Positions 26,296 through 34,974 of a stretch of 57,793 bases of DNA are shown piece by piece. The stretch is from an uncultured Lamprocystis sp. (GTDB lineage Bacteria > Pseudomonadota > Gammaproteobacteria > Chromatiales > Chromatiaceae): NCBI RefSeq assembly GCF_903933125.1, contig NZ_CAIZIZ010000193.1, forward strand, positions 1 through 57,793, read 5' to 3'. Made by a program: the position numbers and the translations under genes. Within the stretch, counting starts at the first letter, position 1. Each line of letters begins with the position of its first letter. Below the pieces are notes generated by a model, which searched no databases, was not told the DNA's origin, and saw nothing but the letters and a program-made list of their open reading frames with translations.

Positions 26296-27613
26296 GAGCC
26301 GGGCGCCGCGCGTCGGGCTCTTGTTCGACTTCGATTTCGATGCGGTGGCCCATGCGCGGCTCGCCGGCGCGCCGTTCCGGTTCGATCGGGCCGGGTTCGA
26401 CCTGTTCTCTTTTCCGAGCAACCTGGGCCTGATCGGCTTCGATCTCGAACGCTTCGTCCAGGGCCTCGCACGGCGGGCGCGCCGCCGCGGCTGGGCGGGA
26501 GTGGTGTCGCACCAGGACCAGTACGGTGCCCTGGCGGCGGCCCTGGTCGCGGAGGCCGCGGGATTGCCGGGGACCTCTCCGGAGTCGATCATCGCCTGTC
26601 AGCATAAGCTCCACGCGCGCCGGGTGCTGGAACGGGTCTGTCCGCAGGCCAATCTGCCCTTCGCCGGACTGGACTGCGACTACGGTCAGCCGATTCCGCA
26701 AGGGCTGCGCTATCCGTGTTTCGCCAAACCGGTCAAGGCTGCCTTTTCGGTGCTGGCGCGCCGCGTGGACAGCCGCGCCGAGTTACAGGCGCACACCCGT
26801 TTCGGTCGCCGCGAGCAATGGCTCATCCGCCGTCTGGTCGAGCCATTCGACCGCATCGTCCGGCGGCGTTTGCCCGAGGCCGGCAGCGCTCACCGCCTGT
26901 TGCTGGAAGAACCCCGGAGGCTTGCGCAGTACAACCTCGACGGTTTCGTGCACGAGGGCCGCATGCAGGTGCTCGGCGTGGTGGATGCGATCCTGTATCC
27001 CGGCACCCAGGCGTTCCAGCGTTGGGAACTGCCGAGCCGGTTGCCGCCGCCGGTCATCGCGCGGGCGGCGGATATCGCACGCCGGTTCCTCAATGCGGTG
27101 GACTTCCGCCGCGGTCTGTTCAACATGGAATTCTTCTACGATGCCGCCGCGGACCGGGTGACGGTGATCGAGTTCAACCCGCGTCTGGCCTCCCAGTTCG
27201 GCGATTTGTACCGGCGCGTCCTGGGCCTGGACCCCCATGCCATGGCCCTGGCGCTTGCCATCGGCGCGGACCCCCGATGCTTGCCGCGGACCGAGCCGAC
27301 CGCGGCCGTTGCCGCGAGCCTGGTGTGGCGGGCCTTCCATGCGCACGAGGTGCCGCCCATGCCGAGTCGCGCCCGGCGGGCGGATCTGGCGCTGGCCTTG
27401 CCGGACGCGCTGCTGTTCACCCAGCCGAAAACCCGGTCGGCCATCGCACGGGATCTCAAATGGCTCGACAGTTACCGCTACGGTCTCCTTCACCTGGGCG
27501 CCCGGGATGCCGACGACCTGCGGCAGCAGTGCGAACAGGCCGCGGCGCTGCTCGGTTGGCCCAATGCACCCTATGCGCGGGGGCCTGGGTCACCGCTGAA
27601 CGCCGACGGCTGA
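26294..27613 (+). CDS. ATP-grasp domain protein of unknown substrate
   Basis: 439 residues. The N-terminal third is a preATP-grasp-like fold (RVGLLFDFDFDAVAHARL). The centre has HKLHARRVLERVC, where ATP-grasp enzymes of the carboxylate-amine ligase type carry a conserved Lys. RYPCFAKPVKAAFS follows, where the Lys residues would bind ATP. Metal and ATP ligands lie in GLFNMEFFYD and VTVIEFNPRLASQFGDLY. This indicates ligation of a carboxylate to an amine or thiol. The start at 26294 is supplied by the repeat, and an upstream GTG at 26270 would only translate the repeat. The gene is probably cotranscribed with the Crp/Fnr regulator. The product cannot be named. Confidence 0.72.
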   Translation: MSRAPRVGLLFDFDFDAVAHARLAGAPFRFDRAGFDLFSFPSNLGLIGFDLERFVQGLARRARRRGWAGVVSHQDQYGALAAALVAEAAGLPGTSPESIIACQHKLHARRVLERVCPQANLPFAGLDCDYGQPIPQGLRYPCFAKPVKAAFSVLARRVDSRAELQAHTRFGRREQWLIRRLVEPFDRIVRRRLPEAGSAHRLLLEEPRRLAQYNLDGFVHEGRMQVLGVVDAILYPGTQAFQRWELPSRLPPPVIARAADIARRFLNAVDFRRGLFNMEFFYDAAADRVTVIEFNPRLASQFGDLYRRVLGLDPHAMALALAIGADPRCLPRTEPTAAVAASLVWRAFHAHEVPPMPSRARRADLALALPDALLFTQPKTRSAIARDLKWLDSYRYGLLHLGARDADDLRQQCEQAAALLGWPNAPYARGPGSPLNADG

Positions 27614-27666
27614 CCGCCCCGATCGGCCCCAATCGTCGGTTAAGAGTCGCCGTTGCTTCAAACGCC

Positions 27667-28335
27667 TCACAGGAGCCCGTGCTCGCGTGCCCGCGACACC
27701 GCCTGCGTTTGGGAATGGACATTGAGTTTGCGATAGAGGTTGCGAATATAGGACTGGACGGTTGACAGCGCCACGCCCATCGTGGCGGCCGCCTGAGCAT
27801 AGGACTTGCCGCGCGCGAGGTGCTCCAGCAGTTCGGTTTCCTTGCTCGTCAGCCGGGGCAGATCGGCGGCGCCGGCCGCCGGCCCTTGTCCGGCGAGTTT
27901 GAATAGATAACGTGCCAGTTTCGGGCTGATCGGATAGTTTCCCGCCATGATCTGCTCAATGGCGCGCGTCATCGAAATACTCGAATCGCCCTTCAGGATA
28001 TAGCCGAGCGCCCCGGCGCGAATGGCGTTGAGCACCCGCGTTTCAGCGGAGACGACTGAAATGACCATGATCGGCACGGTGGGAAAGCGAAGATGCACGG
28101 CGCGGATGACATCAATCCCGTCGAGGTCCGGCAAACCCAGATCGACCAGGGCCAGGTCAAGGCGCGCGTCGGGGGCGTTGCAGCAGGCCAGGGCCGCGGT
28201 TCCGGTTCGGCAGCCATGCACCAGCCACGGGATCCCCAATTGGTCTACCGCTTCGCCGATGGCGCGTTGGAAGTAGGGATCATCCTCGACGACCAATACC
28301 TGTCGCACCGTGGGAATGGGGGTCGTTGAAGACAT
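27667..28335 (-). CDS. Response regulator, NarL/LuxR family
   Basis: 222 residues. The receiver domain has the acidic pair in VVEDDPYF, phospho-acceptor Asp65 in ALVDLGLPDLDG and the conserved Lys115 in YILKGD. The C-terminal LuxR-type HTH reads LTSKETELLEHLARGKSYAQ and VALSTVQSYIRNLYRKLNVH. I start at the ATG at 28335. A longer in-frame reading would translate the TTGTCG repeat at 28361-28389 as an Asp-Asn-Asp run and is rejected. The cognate kinase is probably the gene at 28908-30149, same strand, 572 nt upstream. The pair may control the glucan locus beside it. Confidence 0.88.
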   Translation of the reverse strand: MSSTTPIPTVRQVLVVEDDPYFQRAIGEAVDQLGIPWLVHGCRTGTAALACCNAPDARLDLALVDLGLPDLDGIDVIRAVHLRFPTVPIMVISVVSAETRVLNAIRAGALGYILKGDSSISMTRAIEQIMAGNYPISPKLARYLFKLAGQGPAAGAADLPRLTSKETELLEHLARGKSYAQAAATMGVALSTVQSYIRNLYRKLNVHSQTQAVSRAREHGLL

Positions 28336-28360
28336 GTTTGCTTGGCGGATACCTTTACAA

Positions 28361-28389
28361 TCGTTGTCGTTGTCGTTGTCGTAATCGAG
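28361..28389. repeat. (TTGTCG)n microsatellite
   Basis: Three to four TTGTCG units followed by TAATCGAG. Shorter versions ending in the same GTCGTAATCG occur at 12966 and 42554. It lies just upstream of the response regulator start and extends the open frame there with a false Asp/Asn-rich stretch. Confidence 0.7.
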
Positions 28390-28481
28390 TTCAGTCGATG
28401 ATCCGCGCGAGGATGCGTTGGTCCCGTGCGTGGCGATCAAAGCTTCTCAAGCGCTTGACGGTGTTATGCGCCCAAGCGAAG

Positions 28482-28512
28482 GTGTCAGGCCAGGATGGCC
28501 TGACTACGCACC
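28482..28512. repeat. Repeat family A, half copy
   Basis: GGTGTCAGGCCAGGATGGCCTGACTACGCAC corresponds to one hairpin plus one terminal arm of the 59-bp element. Only that half is present. The flank CCGGCGAGCCCAAGTGGCCGGAATCTTGATC equals the flank of copy 3 (near 42606-42633, inverted); it is split here for description. This suggests the larger mobile unit includes more than the 59-bp core. Confidence 0.7.
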
Positions 28513-28585
28513 CGGCGAGCCCAAGTGGCCGGAATCTTGATCGAGGCCTCCGTGATTCGCCGCCGGGCCTGGCATGGCCTGCGTT

Positions 28586-28625
28586 ACCCATAAATATGGG
28601 GTGCCGTCACCCATGGATATGGGGT
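28586..28625. promoter_or_regulatory. Two tandem 17-bp palindromes upstream of the response regulator (operator candidate)
   Basis: ACCCATAAATATGGGGT (28586-28602) and ACCCATGGATATGGGGT (28609-28625) are near-perfect dyads with centres 23 bp apart, about 250 bp upstream of the response regulator start. The AT-rich centres stand out from the GC-rich surroundings. They could be binding sites for a dimeric regulator; the regulator is not known. Confidence 0.4.
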
Positions 28626-28750
28626 TTACGCGGAGCGAGCGCCACATCAAAATCAACCACCAATTCTGAGCACTTGAGGATCGGTGCGCCTCACCCAGAC
28701 CACCCGGGATTGTCGGATGGACCCACAACAATTCAAGGTATATCACTTGG

Positions 28751-28845
28751 GAGCAGGGACGTTCGGGACGAGGAGCCTGGAGACAGGGACGCTCGGGACA
28801 GGAATGTTCGGGACAGGGAGATCGGGTACAGGACGGTTCGACGCG
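28751..28845. repeat. Degenerate tandem repeat in the kinase-regulator spacer
   Basis: Variants of GGGACGTTCGGGACAGGA recur five to six times with small changes. Both strands are open here and give low-complexity Gly-Thr-Phe or Cys-Pro-Glu-Arg reading, which I take to be an effect of the repeat rather than a gene. With the other repeats it accounts for most of the 572-bp gap at 28336-28907. Confidence 0.5.
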
Positions 28846-28907
28846 CAAAATCGCCATCACGGCGGTCTTGCGCAGTCCCCTCGTCCGCCTGGTCCGCACC
28901 CCTGCAA

Positions 28908-30149
28908 TCATGTCCGGTTTGGCGCTGGGCTCAGCGGCAGGGTCAGGGACACGCTGGTTCCTGGTTCCAGCGGGGTGAAGTCGAGCCGGCCGCCAATGTC
29001 GCGCGCCCGTCGCTGCATGTTCGCCAGACCACGACCCATCTTGGGGACGGCGGGCAGCCCGATGCCATCATCGCGCACGGCGATCCGCAACGCGCTATCC
29101 CGATGATACCAGGCGGCGATCCGGATCTGGTGCGCCTGAGAATGCTTGACCGCGTTGTTCAGGCCTTCCTGCAGAATCCGCAGTAAATTCAGAACTGTCC
29201 GCTGCTCTAACGGCGGGCAGGCCGACAGCTCGATCTCCCAGTCGACCTGCATCCCGAGGCCGGACAAGCGCCTCTCACAGCGATAGCGATAATCGGCGAT
29301 GGCGTCATTCAGGCTGAGGTCCTCGTGACCCAGCGTTTCGATGACCAGATGGAGGTCATCGAGACACTCATGCAGTAACCCGCCCATCTCGGCGCTGGTG
29401 AGCATGTTGTACTCATTGCGCAGGCAAGCACTGGCCAGTTGAGAGGCAAAGCCGTCATGCAGGTCCTGCAGCAGTTGCTCGCGCTCCTGCATCCGCGAAC
29501 GTTCCGCCAGGCGCTGGCGCTGCACTGCTTCCGCCTGCTTGCGCTCGCTGATATCGCGGGTGATGCCAAGGATTTCCAAAAACGTGCTGTCGGCACTGAT
29601 CGGCAGGCAGGCAATGACATCAGTCCAGACGGTGGAGCCGTCTTTGCACTTATGCTCAAGCTCCAGCCGCATGGTTCCCGTTGGCAACCCGGCCTGTAAC
29701 TCGCCCAGAAAGCGACTGAACTGCGCCTGCACCAGGGCCAGCGAAACGGGCGTGAAAATGTCTTCAAACGTTTGCTGCATGACCTCCTCCGGTGTGAAGC
29801 CGCGTAATTGTTTCACCGAGGGGCTGACAAAGGTGAATTTGCCTTCCAGATTCATCGTCCAGATGACATCGATGGCCGTCTGCGCCAATAACCGGTAACG
29901 CTCCTCGCTGATGCGCAAGCGCGCTTCCATCTGTTTGCGTTCGGTGCTATCGACCAGGTGCGCCCGCAACTCCCGCAGTTGCTCATTCTGGATCTCCAAC
30001 TCGCGCTGGCGGATTTGCAGTTCGCGGACCCGGCGTTCGAGGTCGCCGACCGACTGCGCGGCGGCGCTGTCCGGCGGCTGCCGATGCAGGCGTTGTTCCG
30101 CCTGGCGGCGCAATTCAGCGGCCTCAATTCCGGTTGGATCAGGGGTCAT
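28908..30149 (-). CDS. Cytoplasmic PAS-domain sensor histidine kinase (NarX/NreB class)
   Basis: 413 residues without transmembrane segments. An N-terminal coiled coil (about 30-80) leads to a PAS domain (about 80-205), with DISERK marking the PAC end. The HisKA_3 dimerisation motif QDLHDGFASQL carries the phospho-acceptor His231. The HATPase part has EGLNNAVKHS, RDDGIGL and GRGLANMQRRA. This class pairs with NarL-type regulators such as the one at 27667-28335. Its start overlaps the 3' end of the glucan synthase gene by 11 nt, which implies cotranscription. The signal sensed by the PAS domain is unknown. Confidence 0.88.
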   Translation of the reverse strand: MTPDPTGIEAAELRRQAEQRLHRQPPDSAAAQSVGDLERRVRELQIRQRELEIQNEQLRELRAHLVDSTERKQMEARLRISEERYRLLAQTAIDVIWTMNLEGKFTFVSPSVKQLRGFTPEEVMQQTFEDIFTPVSLALVQAQFSRFLGELQAGLPTGTMRLELEHKCKDGSTVWTDVIACLPISADSTFLEILGITRDISERKQAEAVQRQRLAERSRMQEREQLLQDLHDGFASQLASACLRNEYNMLTSAEMGGLLHECLDDLHLVIETLGHEDLSLNDAIADYRYRCERRLSGLGMQVDWEIELSACPPLEQRTVLNLLRILQEGLNNAVKHSQAHQIRIAAWYHRDSALRIAVRDDGIGLPAVPKMGRGLANMQRRARDIGGRLDFTPLEPGTSVSLTLPLSPAPNRT

Positions 30150-32964
30150 CGGTTCTTGCTCGCTCGATCAATAAAGTTAGGCGCTGACCGTGCCGATAAC
30201 CCCGTTGCGCCTGCGACAACAGGGCGCACCCGAGCGCCGCCGCATAGGGCAGCGCCTGCATGACCAGCACGATCATCCACATCGCCGACGCGAGATCCCC
30301 CGGCTCCCGGTGCAGCGCCAGGGCCGCGATGCAGACCAGGAGCCCGAGTAGCAGCGCGGCCTCCTCGCGAACGCCGGCGAGCGGGCTGTCAGCCTGAACT
30401 GAAGTCCTGGCCGAAGCCGGAGCCGGCAGCGCTCCTTTACGGGTCACCGTAAACACGGCGCGCCGCCCGCTCAGGCCCGCGATCACACCCCGCGCGATGC
30501 TGTGCGAGAGCCCCATCCCGGCCAGGGCGGCGCCCGCGATGTCGCCCGGCGGGCAGGGCACCCGCCGCCAATACAGCAGCGGTCCCAGCACCAGCCGCGC
30601 CAGGAAGAACACCGTCAGCGGGACGATGAAGAGCGCGAAGGGCACCCCGAACCACCGCGGTGCGGCCAGCAGGCCGAGCGTCCAGAGGATGGCGGCGAGG
30701 CTGAACACCAGGTGCAGGGCATCGCCCAGCCAGGGCAGCCAGCCGGCCAGGAAGTGATAGCGTTGCCCCAGACGCAGCGCCGATGGCCCGAGCAGCGCCC
30801 GCCCGTGCCGCCGCAGAATCTGCATGGCGCCCTGCGCCCAGCGCCGCCGCTGGCGCCGGTAGGCGGCGAAGTCGGTCGGTACCAGACCGGTGCCGAGCAC
30901 CTGATCCACATACACCGCCCGCAGTCCGCGCTGCAGCAGGCGCAGCCCCAGTTCAGTGTCCTCACAGACACAGTCCGGCGCCCAGCCGCCGACCTGCCGC
31001 AGCGCCGCCGCCCGGATCAGCGTCATGGTGCCGTGCTGCACGATCGCGTCCCGCTCATGGCGATGGTGCATGCCGATGCGGAAAAATCCGTCGTACTCCC
31101 AGTTCATCATGCGTCCGAGCCGTCGCTCGCCCCAGTCCCGATGCGCCTGGGGCGCCTGGATGATACCGACGTCCGCATCCGCGAAATAGCCGGCCAGGGC
31201 GCGCAGCCAATCGGATTGAACCAGATAGTCCGCGTCCACCACCGCCACCCAGGCCGCCGCCGGATCCGTCTGTTCCAGGGCGAAATTCAGTGCGCCCGCC
31301 TTATAGCCGGGCCAGTCGGGCAGATGGAAGAAGCGCAGGCGCGGTGCTCGGCGACACGCGGCCGCGGCGGCCCGCATCCGCGCCGCCACATGGGCCTGCA
31401 CCGGGTGCCACAGGTTCGGATCGCGCGTGTTGTTGTCGACCACCAGCACTTCGTACGCCGGCCAGTCGAGCGCGAGCAGGCTGTCGATGGCGGCGATCAC
31501 CATGTCCGGCGGCTCGTTGCTGCACGCCAGATGGATGCTGACCAGGGTCGGCGCCGCAGCGGGGGCCGCCGGTTTGACGGGGGCCTGATGCCGCAGGCTG
31601 CCGGCCCAGAACAGCTCGGCGAATTCGAATGCCTGGGCCAGCAGAATGGCGGCCATCACCGTCAGTGCCAGCCCCAACAGGACCCACACCGCGGTGTCCG
31701 GCGGCGCCAGGTAATGCACCAGCGGCAGGGTCGCGAGCAGCACCCCGAAAGCGGCCACCGCCTGGGCGCTGAGTGCGAAGGCCAGGCGCCCGGCCAGCCG
31801 CATGTGCGCAAAGGCCAGCAGAAACGGCAATATCGCGGCCAGTCCGAGCAAGGAGGAAAGCAACGCCTTGTCCGGCCAGTAGGGGTCCGCGTCGATTGGC
31901 CCGGTGAATGCGAACTTGGGTCGGCGGGCGGCGTCCAGCAGGCCCCAGTAGGCGCCCACGCTGCCCTCGGTGGCGCGCTTCCAGGGCTGATCGATGGCCT
32001 CCATCAGGTAGTAGTCGAGATTCCGCGTCGCGGCCAGCGCCAGGAAACCGCGCACGAAGGCCGCCTGGGCGTCGGGGGCGGCACGTGCCAGCTTGACCGC
32101 CGGGCCGCCGCTGGGCCAGCCGATCTCGCCGATGACGATCGGCTGATCCGGAAAGCGGGCGCGGATCGCGTCATAGCGGCGCAGCGCTTCGTCCAATGCC
32201 GCTGCCATCGGCACCCCCTCCCAGTACGGCAGCAGATGGACAGTGATAAAGTCCACATGGTCGGCCAGCGCGGGTTCACTCAGCCAGATGTGCCAGGGTT
32301 CGGCGGTCGAGACCGGTACCGGCAGGGCGGCGCGCAGCCGGTCCAGGTGGGCATACAACGCGGTCAGGCTCAGCCGGTGGTGGACCTGAGTCTCGTTGCC
32401 AGCGATGACGCGCTCCACGCCGGCGTGTTGGCGTACGGCGTCGAGCGCCGCCGCGATCTCCCGTTCATTGTTGTCCAAACGCTCATCGAGCCAGACGCCG
32501 AGCGACAACCGCAGGCCGAATTGCTGCGCCAGCGACGGCAGCGTTGGAAACTCGAGAGCGCTGTAGGTGCGCAGTCGCCCCGTCAGGCCCGCGAGCAGGC
32601 GCAGGTCGGCTGCCAATTCAGTCTCGGTGGGAAAGCGCGGGGTCAGCGGGCTATCCCAGCGCTGGAAGGCGTTGTAAGCCAACCCGTGGACGCGGGCCGG
32701 CGCCTCGGGGGCCGCGTGCGGCGGGTTGAAGGCGCGCCAGGCCGCGACATTGAGCAAGAGGACGAGCGCCGCGATGAGGCCGGCGCCGCCCCACCGGGCG
32801 GCGGTGTCCCAGCGGCGCGCGCGGTGCCGCGGTGGGCCGCCCCGGTCGCTCACTACGCCGGCATCGGCCCCCGGTTGTGTGCGGGGCTCAGGATCCGGGG
32901 TCGGCCTGATCCGGGCAACCAGGCATTCGGCGGTGCCGGTGCGCACGGTGGTTCCGGACTCCAT
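30139..32964 (-). CDS. GH17-GT2 fusion: membrane beta-glucan synthase/transglycosylase, NdvB-like
   Basis: 941 residues. After a basic N-terminal tail and one membrane segment (near 60-78) comes a GH17 domain (about 90-350). It has the acid/base Glu191 in GNETQ and the nucleophile Glu280 in GEIGWPS. Several membrane helices follow, then a cytoplasmic GT2 domain (about 470-700) with VVDADY, CEDTELGLRLL and RRQRRRWAQGAMQ, the D, ED and QxxRW signature of processive synthases. More membrane helices complete the C-terminus. The same architecture occurs in P. aeruginosa NdvB, which makes cyclic beta-1,3-glucans. I prefer the ATG at 32964. The gene is cotranscribed with the sensor kinase. Confidence 0.85.
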   Translation of the reverse strand: MESGTTVRTGTAECLVARIRPTPDPEPRTQPGADAGVVSDRGGPPRHRARRWDTAARWGGAGLIAALVLLLNVAAWRAFNPPHAAPEAPARVHGLAYNAFQRWDSPLTPRFPTETELAADLRLLAGLTGRLRTYSALEFPTLPSLAQQFGLRLSLGVWLDERLDNNEREIAAALDAVRQHAGVERVIAGNETQVHHRLSLTALYAHLDRLRAALPVPVSTAEPWHIWLSEPALADHVDFITVHLLPYWEGVPMAAALDEALRRYDAIRARFPDQPIVIGEIGWPSGGPAVKLARAAPDAQAAFVRGFLALAATRNLDYYLMEAIDQPWKRATEGSVGAYWGLLDAARRPKFAFTGPIDADPYWPDKALLSSLLGLAAILPFLLAFAHMRLAGRLAFALSAQAVAAFGVLLATLPLVHYLAPPDTAVWVLLGLALTVMAAILLAQAFEFAELFWAGSLRHQAPVKPAAPAAAPTLVSIHLACSNEPPDMVIAAIDSLLALDWPAYEVLVVDNNTRDPNLWHPVQAHVAARMRAAAAACRRAPRLRFFHLPDWPGYKAGALNFALEQTDPAAAWVAVVDADYLVQSDWLRALAGYFADADVGIIQAPQAHRDWGERRLGRMMNWEYDGFFRIGMHHRHERDAIVQHGTMTLIRAAALRQVGGWAPDCVCEDTELGLRLLQRGLRAVYVDQVLGTGLVPTDFAAYRRQRRRWAQGAMQILRRHGRALLGPSALRLGQRYHFLAGWLPWLGDALHLVFSLAAILWTLGLLAAPRWFGVPFALFIVPLTVFFLARLVLGPLLYWRRVPCPPGDIAGAALAGMGLSHSIARGVIAGLSGRRAVFTVTRKGALPAPASARTSVQADSPLAGVREEAALLLGLLVCIAALALHREPGDLASAMWMIVLVMQALPYAAALGCALLSQAQRGYRHGQRLTLLIERARTDDP

Positions 32965-32996
32965 GTTCAATGTCGCACCCGCGAGGCCACCTGCCG

Positions 32997-34685
32997 ATGC
33001 CCGTCACTGAAGTCACTGAGTCGCCCCCATCGCCGCCGCCACCCAGCGGCCGCCCGGCGCGCCGGTTCGGCGTCCTGCTGCTGCTGACCGCGGCCCTGGC
33101 CGGCCTGCTGGTTTGGACGCTTGAGCGCGGCCGACCCGTGCCGCTGCCGGATGCGGGCGCCGCGCGACTGCCCTGTGTGTCCTACGCACCGTTCCGCCGG
33201 CCGGGGCAGGCGCCTTTCGATCCGCTGCTGCTGGTTCCGCCGGAGCAGATCGCCGCCGATCTGCGCCTGCTCGCCACCCTGACCCGCTGTGTGCGCACCT
33301 ACGGGCTGGATCACGGGCTGGACGCCGTCCCCGCAATCGCCCGCGGGCTCGGTCTGCATGTCGTCCTGGGTGTTTGGGTCGACCGCGACCCGGCGGCGAA
33401 CACGGCCCGGCTCGACCGTGCTCTGGAACTGGTTCGCACCCATGCCGACGTGGTGGATCTGCTGGTGGTCGGCAACGAGGTGCTGTTGCGCCGGGAACTG
33501 GCGCCGGACGCGTTGGCGGCCTTGCTCGCCCGCGCCAAACGGGAGTCCGCCGTGCCCGTGGCCTATGCCGATGTGTGGGAGTTCTGGCTGCGCCATGGCC
33601 AGGTGCTGCGCGGCGAGGTGGATGTGGTCGCGGCGCACATCCTGCCCTATTGGGAAGACCGGCCGGTGGCCGTGGCGGACGCCGTCGACCATGTGGCGGC
33701 AATCGCCGCCGCACTGGGTGCCGTCTTCGACCCGCTGCCGGTCTTCATCGCCGAGACCGGCTGGCCGGCGGCGGGCCGTCAACGCGGACCCGCGGTACCG
33801 GGTCGCCTGGAGCAGGCGCGCTTCGTGCGCGAATTGCTGGCGCGTCAGGCCACCGACCCCTTGTCCTTCAACCTGATCGAGGGCTTCGACCAGCCCTGGA
33901 AGCGCGCCTTGGAAGGCGCCATGGGCGGCGCCTGGGGTCTGTTCGATGCCCAGGGGCAGGCGCGGGTGACATTGAGCGGCCCGCTGGTTCCCGATCCGCA
34001 CGGCTGGCGATTGGTTGTGGCCGCCGCACTCGGCGGGCTGGCCGGGCTTCTCTGGGCCGTCCGGCGGGGCCGAAGTCAGGGCCGGATCGCGGCAGCGGAT
34101 CGGCGCTGGCAGGCGCTGATCTTGGTGTTGGGTGGAGCCGGCAGCGCCGCGCTGCTGCCTTTGCAGTGGGACGCCCTGGTGCTGTGGAGCCGCGGTCCGC
34201 TGGAGTGGGGGCTCGGTGCGCTGACCGCGCTGTTGGCGCTGCTCTGCGCGCTGGCGGCGGCTGGCCGACTGGCCGACTGGCCGAGTCGCAGCGGGCGCCC
34301 CGGCCTGGTTGATGCGGCCAGGCTTGGATTCCTGTTCGTGACGGCGATGGCGGCCCTGGGCCTGGTCTTCGATCCGCGTTATCGGCCGCTCGCCTGGCCG
34401 ACTCCGGCGGCGCCGGCCCTGCTGTTGTCGGCGTTGGCGCTGTTGGGCGATCGCTGTGCCGCCGGTGCCCGGGAGGAGCGCTTGCTGGCGGCGGTCTGTG
34501 CCGGTTGCGCACCCTTGATCGCGGTCCAGGAGGGTCCGGCCAACACCCAGGCCATGGTCTATGTCCTGTTGTTGCTGGCCCTGGCGGTGCCGATCCTGTT
34601 GCCTCATCGTGGGGCCCCGGTTGCCGGTCGCACCAGGGCCAGTCCGGCGAGCAGCACCGCGGGCGCCGCAGCCGAGGTTGAATAA
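32997..34685 (+). CDS. Membrane protein with GH17 domain (beta-1,3-glucan hydrolase/transferase-like)
   Basis: 562 residues. A Pro-rich N-tail and a membrane anchor (about 24-42) are followed by a GH17 domain with Glu161 in VVGNEVLL and Glu253 in IAETGWP, so both catalytic acids are present. The C-terminal 220 residues form about six to eight hydrophobic helices. It resembles the GH17 half of the adjacent synthase without the GT2 domain, suggesting a partner or remodelling enzyme acting on periplasmic glucan. The ATG at 32997 with GAGG upstream is chosen over 32970. It is divergent from the synthase with only 32 nt between starts. Confidence 0.78.
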   Translation: MPVTEVTESPPSPPPPSGRPARRFGVLLLLTAALAGLLVWTLERGRPVPLPDAGAARLPCVSYAPFRRPGQAPFDPLLLVPPEQIAADLRLLATLTRCVRTYGLDHGLDAVPAIARGLGLHVVLGVWVDRDPAANTARLDRALELVRTHADVVDLLVVGNEVLLRRELAPDALAALLARAKRESAVPVAYADVWEFWLRHGQVLRGEVDVVAAHILPYWEDRPVAVADAVDHVAAIAAALGAVFDPLPVFIAETGWPAAGRQRGPAVPGRLEQARFVRELLARQATDPLSFNLIEGFDQPWKRALEGAMGGAWGLFDAQGQARVTLSGPLVPDPHGWRLVVAAALGGLAGLLWAVRRGRSQGRIAAADRRWQALILVLGGAGSAALLPLQWDALVLWSRGPLEWGLGALTALLALLCALAAAGRLADWPSRSGRPGLVDAARLGFLFVTAMAALGLVFDPRYRPLAWPTPAAPALLLSALALLGDRCAAGAREERLLAAVCAGCAPLIAVQEGPANTQAMVYVLLLLALAVPILLPHRGAPVAGRTRASPASSTAGAAAEVE

Positions 34686-34888
34686 AGCATCAGCCCCGCG
34701 CCGCCCGCCGCCAGCGCCGCCAACGCCGCGGCCCGCCACCGGGTCAGGAGCGCGATCAGGCCGCAGGCCAGCGCGAATAAACCCAGGCGCTGGGCGGCGA
34801 AGGCCTGAATCGTCAGGCTCCGCAGGATGCAGGCCGGACCCTGCCAGGGTGCGGCGTCACAGGCGGCGGTGAGATCCGCCGGTTCCAC
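34604..34888 (-). CDS. Small hydrophobic membrane protein, start uncertain
   Basis: At least 94 residues (from a GTG at 34888) with two or three hydrophobic segments, for example GLFALACGLIALL and AALAALAAGGAGLMLY. The same frame stays open upstream to about 34980 and encodes another good membrane segment (LLPLGILSAALLLAGLA). The true start is therefore probably further upstream, perhaps at a non-ATG codon overlapping the sulfatase stop. The 3' end overlaps the convergent GH17 gene by 82 nt. It follows the LtaS-like gene on the same strand. No family is recognised. Confidence 0.5.
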   Translation of the reverse strand: MEPADLTAACDAAPWQGPACILRSLTIQAFAAQRLGLFALACGLIALLTRWRAAALAALAAGGAGLMLYSTSAAAPAVLLAGLALVRPATGAPR

Positions 34889-34974
34889 CAGCCGGTAGCG
34901 GGCGAGGCCCGCCAGCAGCAGCGCCGCCGACAGGATCCCCAGCGGCAGCAGCGCGGCCGATCGCCGCCGCCCGC

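Noticed and set aside
28336-28440. N-terminal extension of the response regulator
   Set aside because: It translates the TTGTCG microsatellite. The ATG at 28335 begins the receiver domain at the normal distance.
30502-33087. An 861-codon open frame on the plus strand across the glucan synthase
   Set aside because: It is antisense to the GH17-GT2 gene. It is rich in Gln/Arg/Gly with no domain pattern, a shadow of high-GC codon use on the other strand.
32967-34739. A 590-codon minus-strand frame across the GH17 membrane gene
   Set aside because: Gln/Arg-rich low-complexity translation opposite a gene with clear GH17 catalytic motifs; a shadow.
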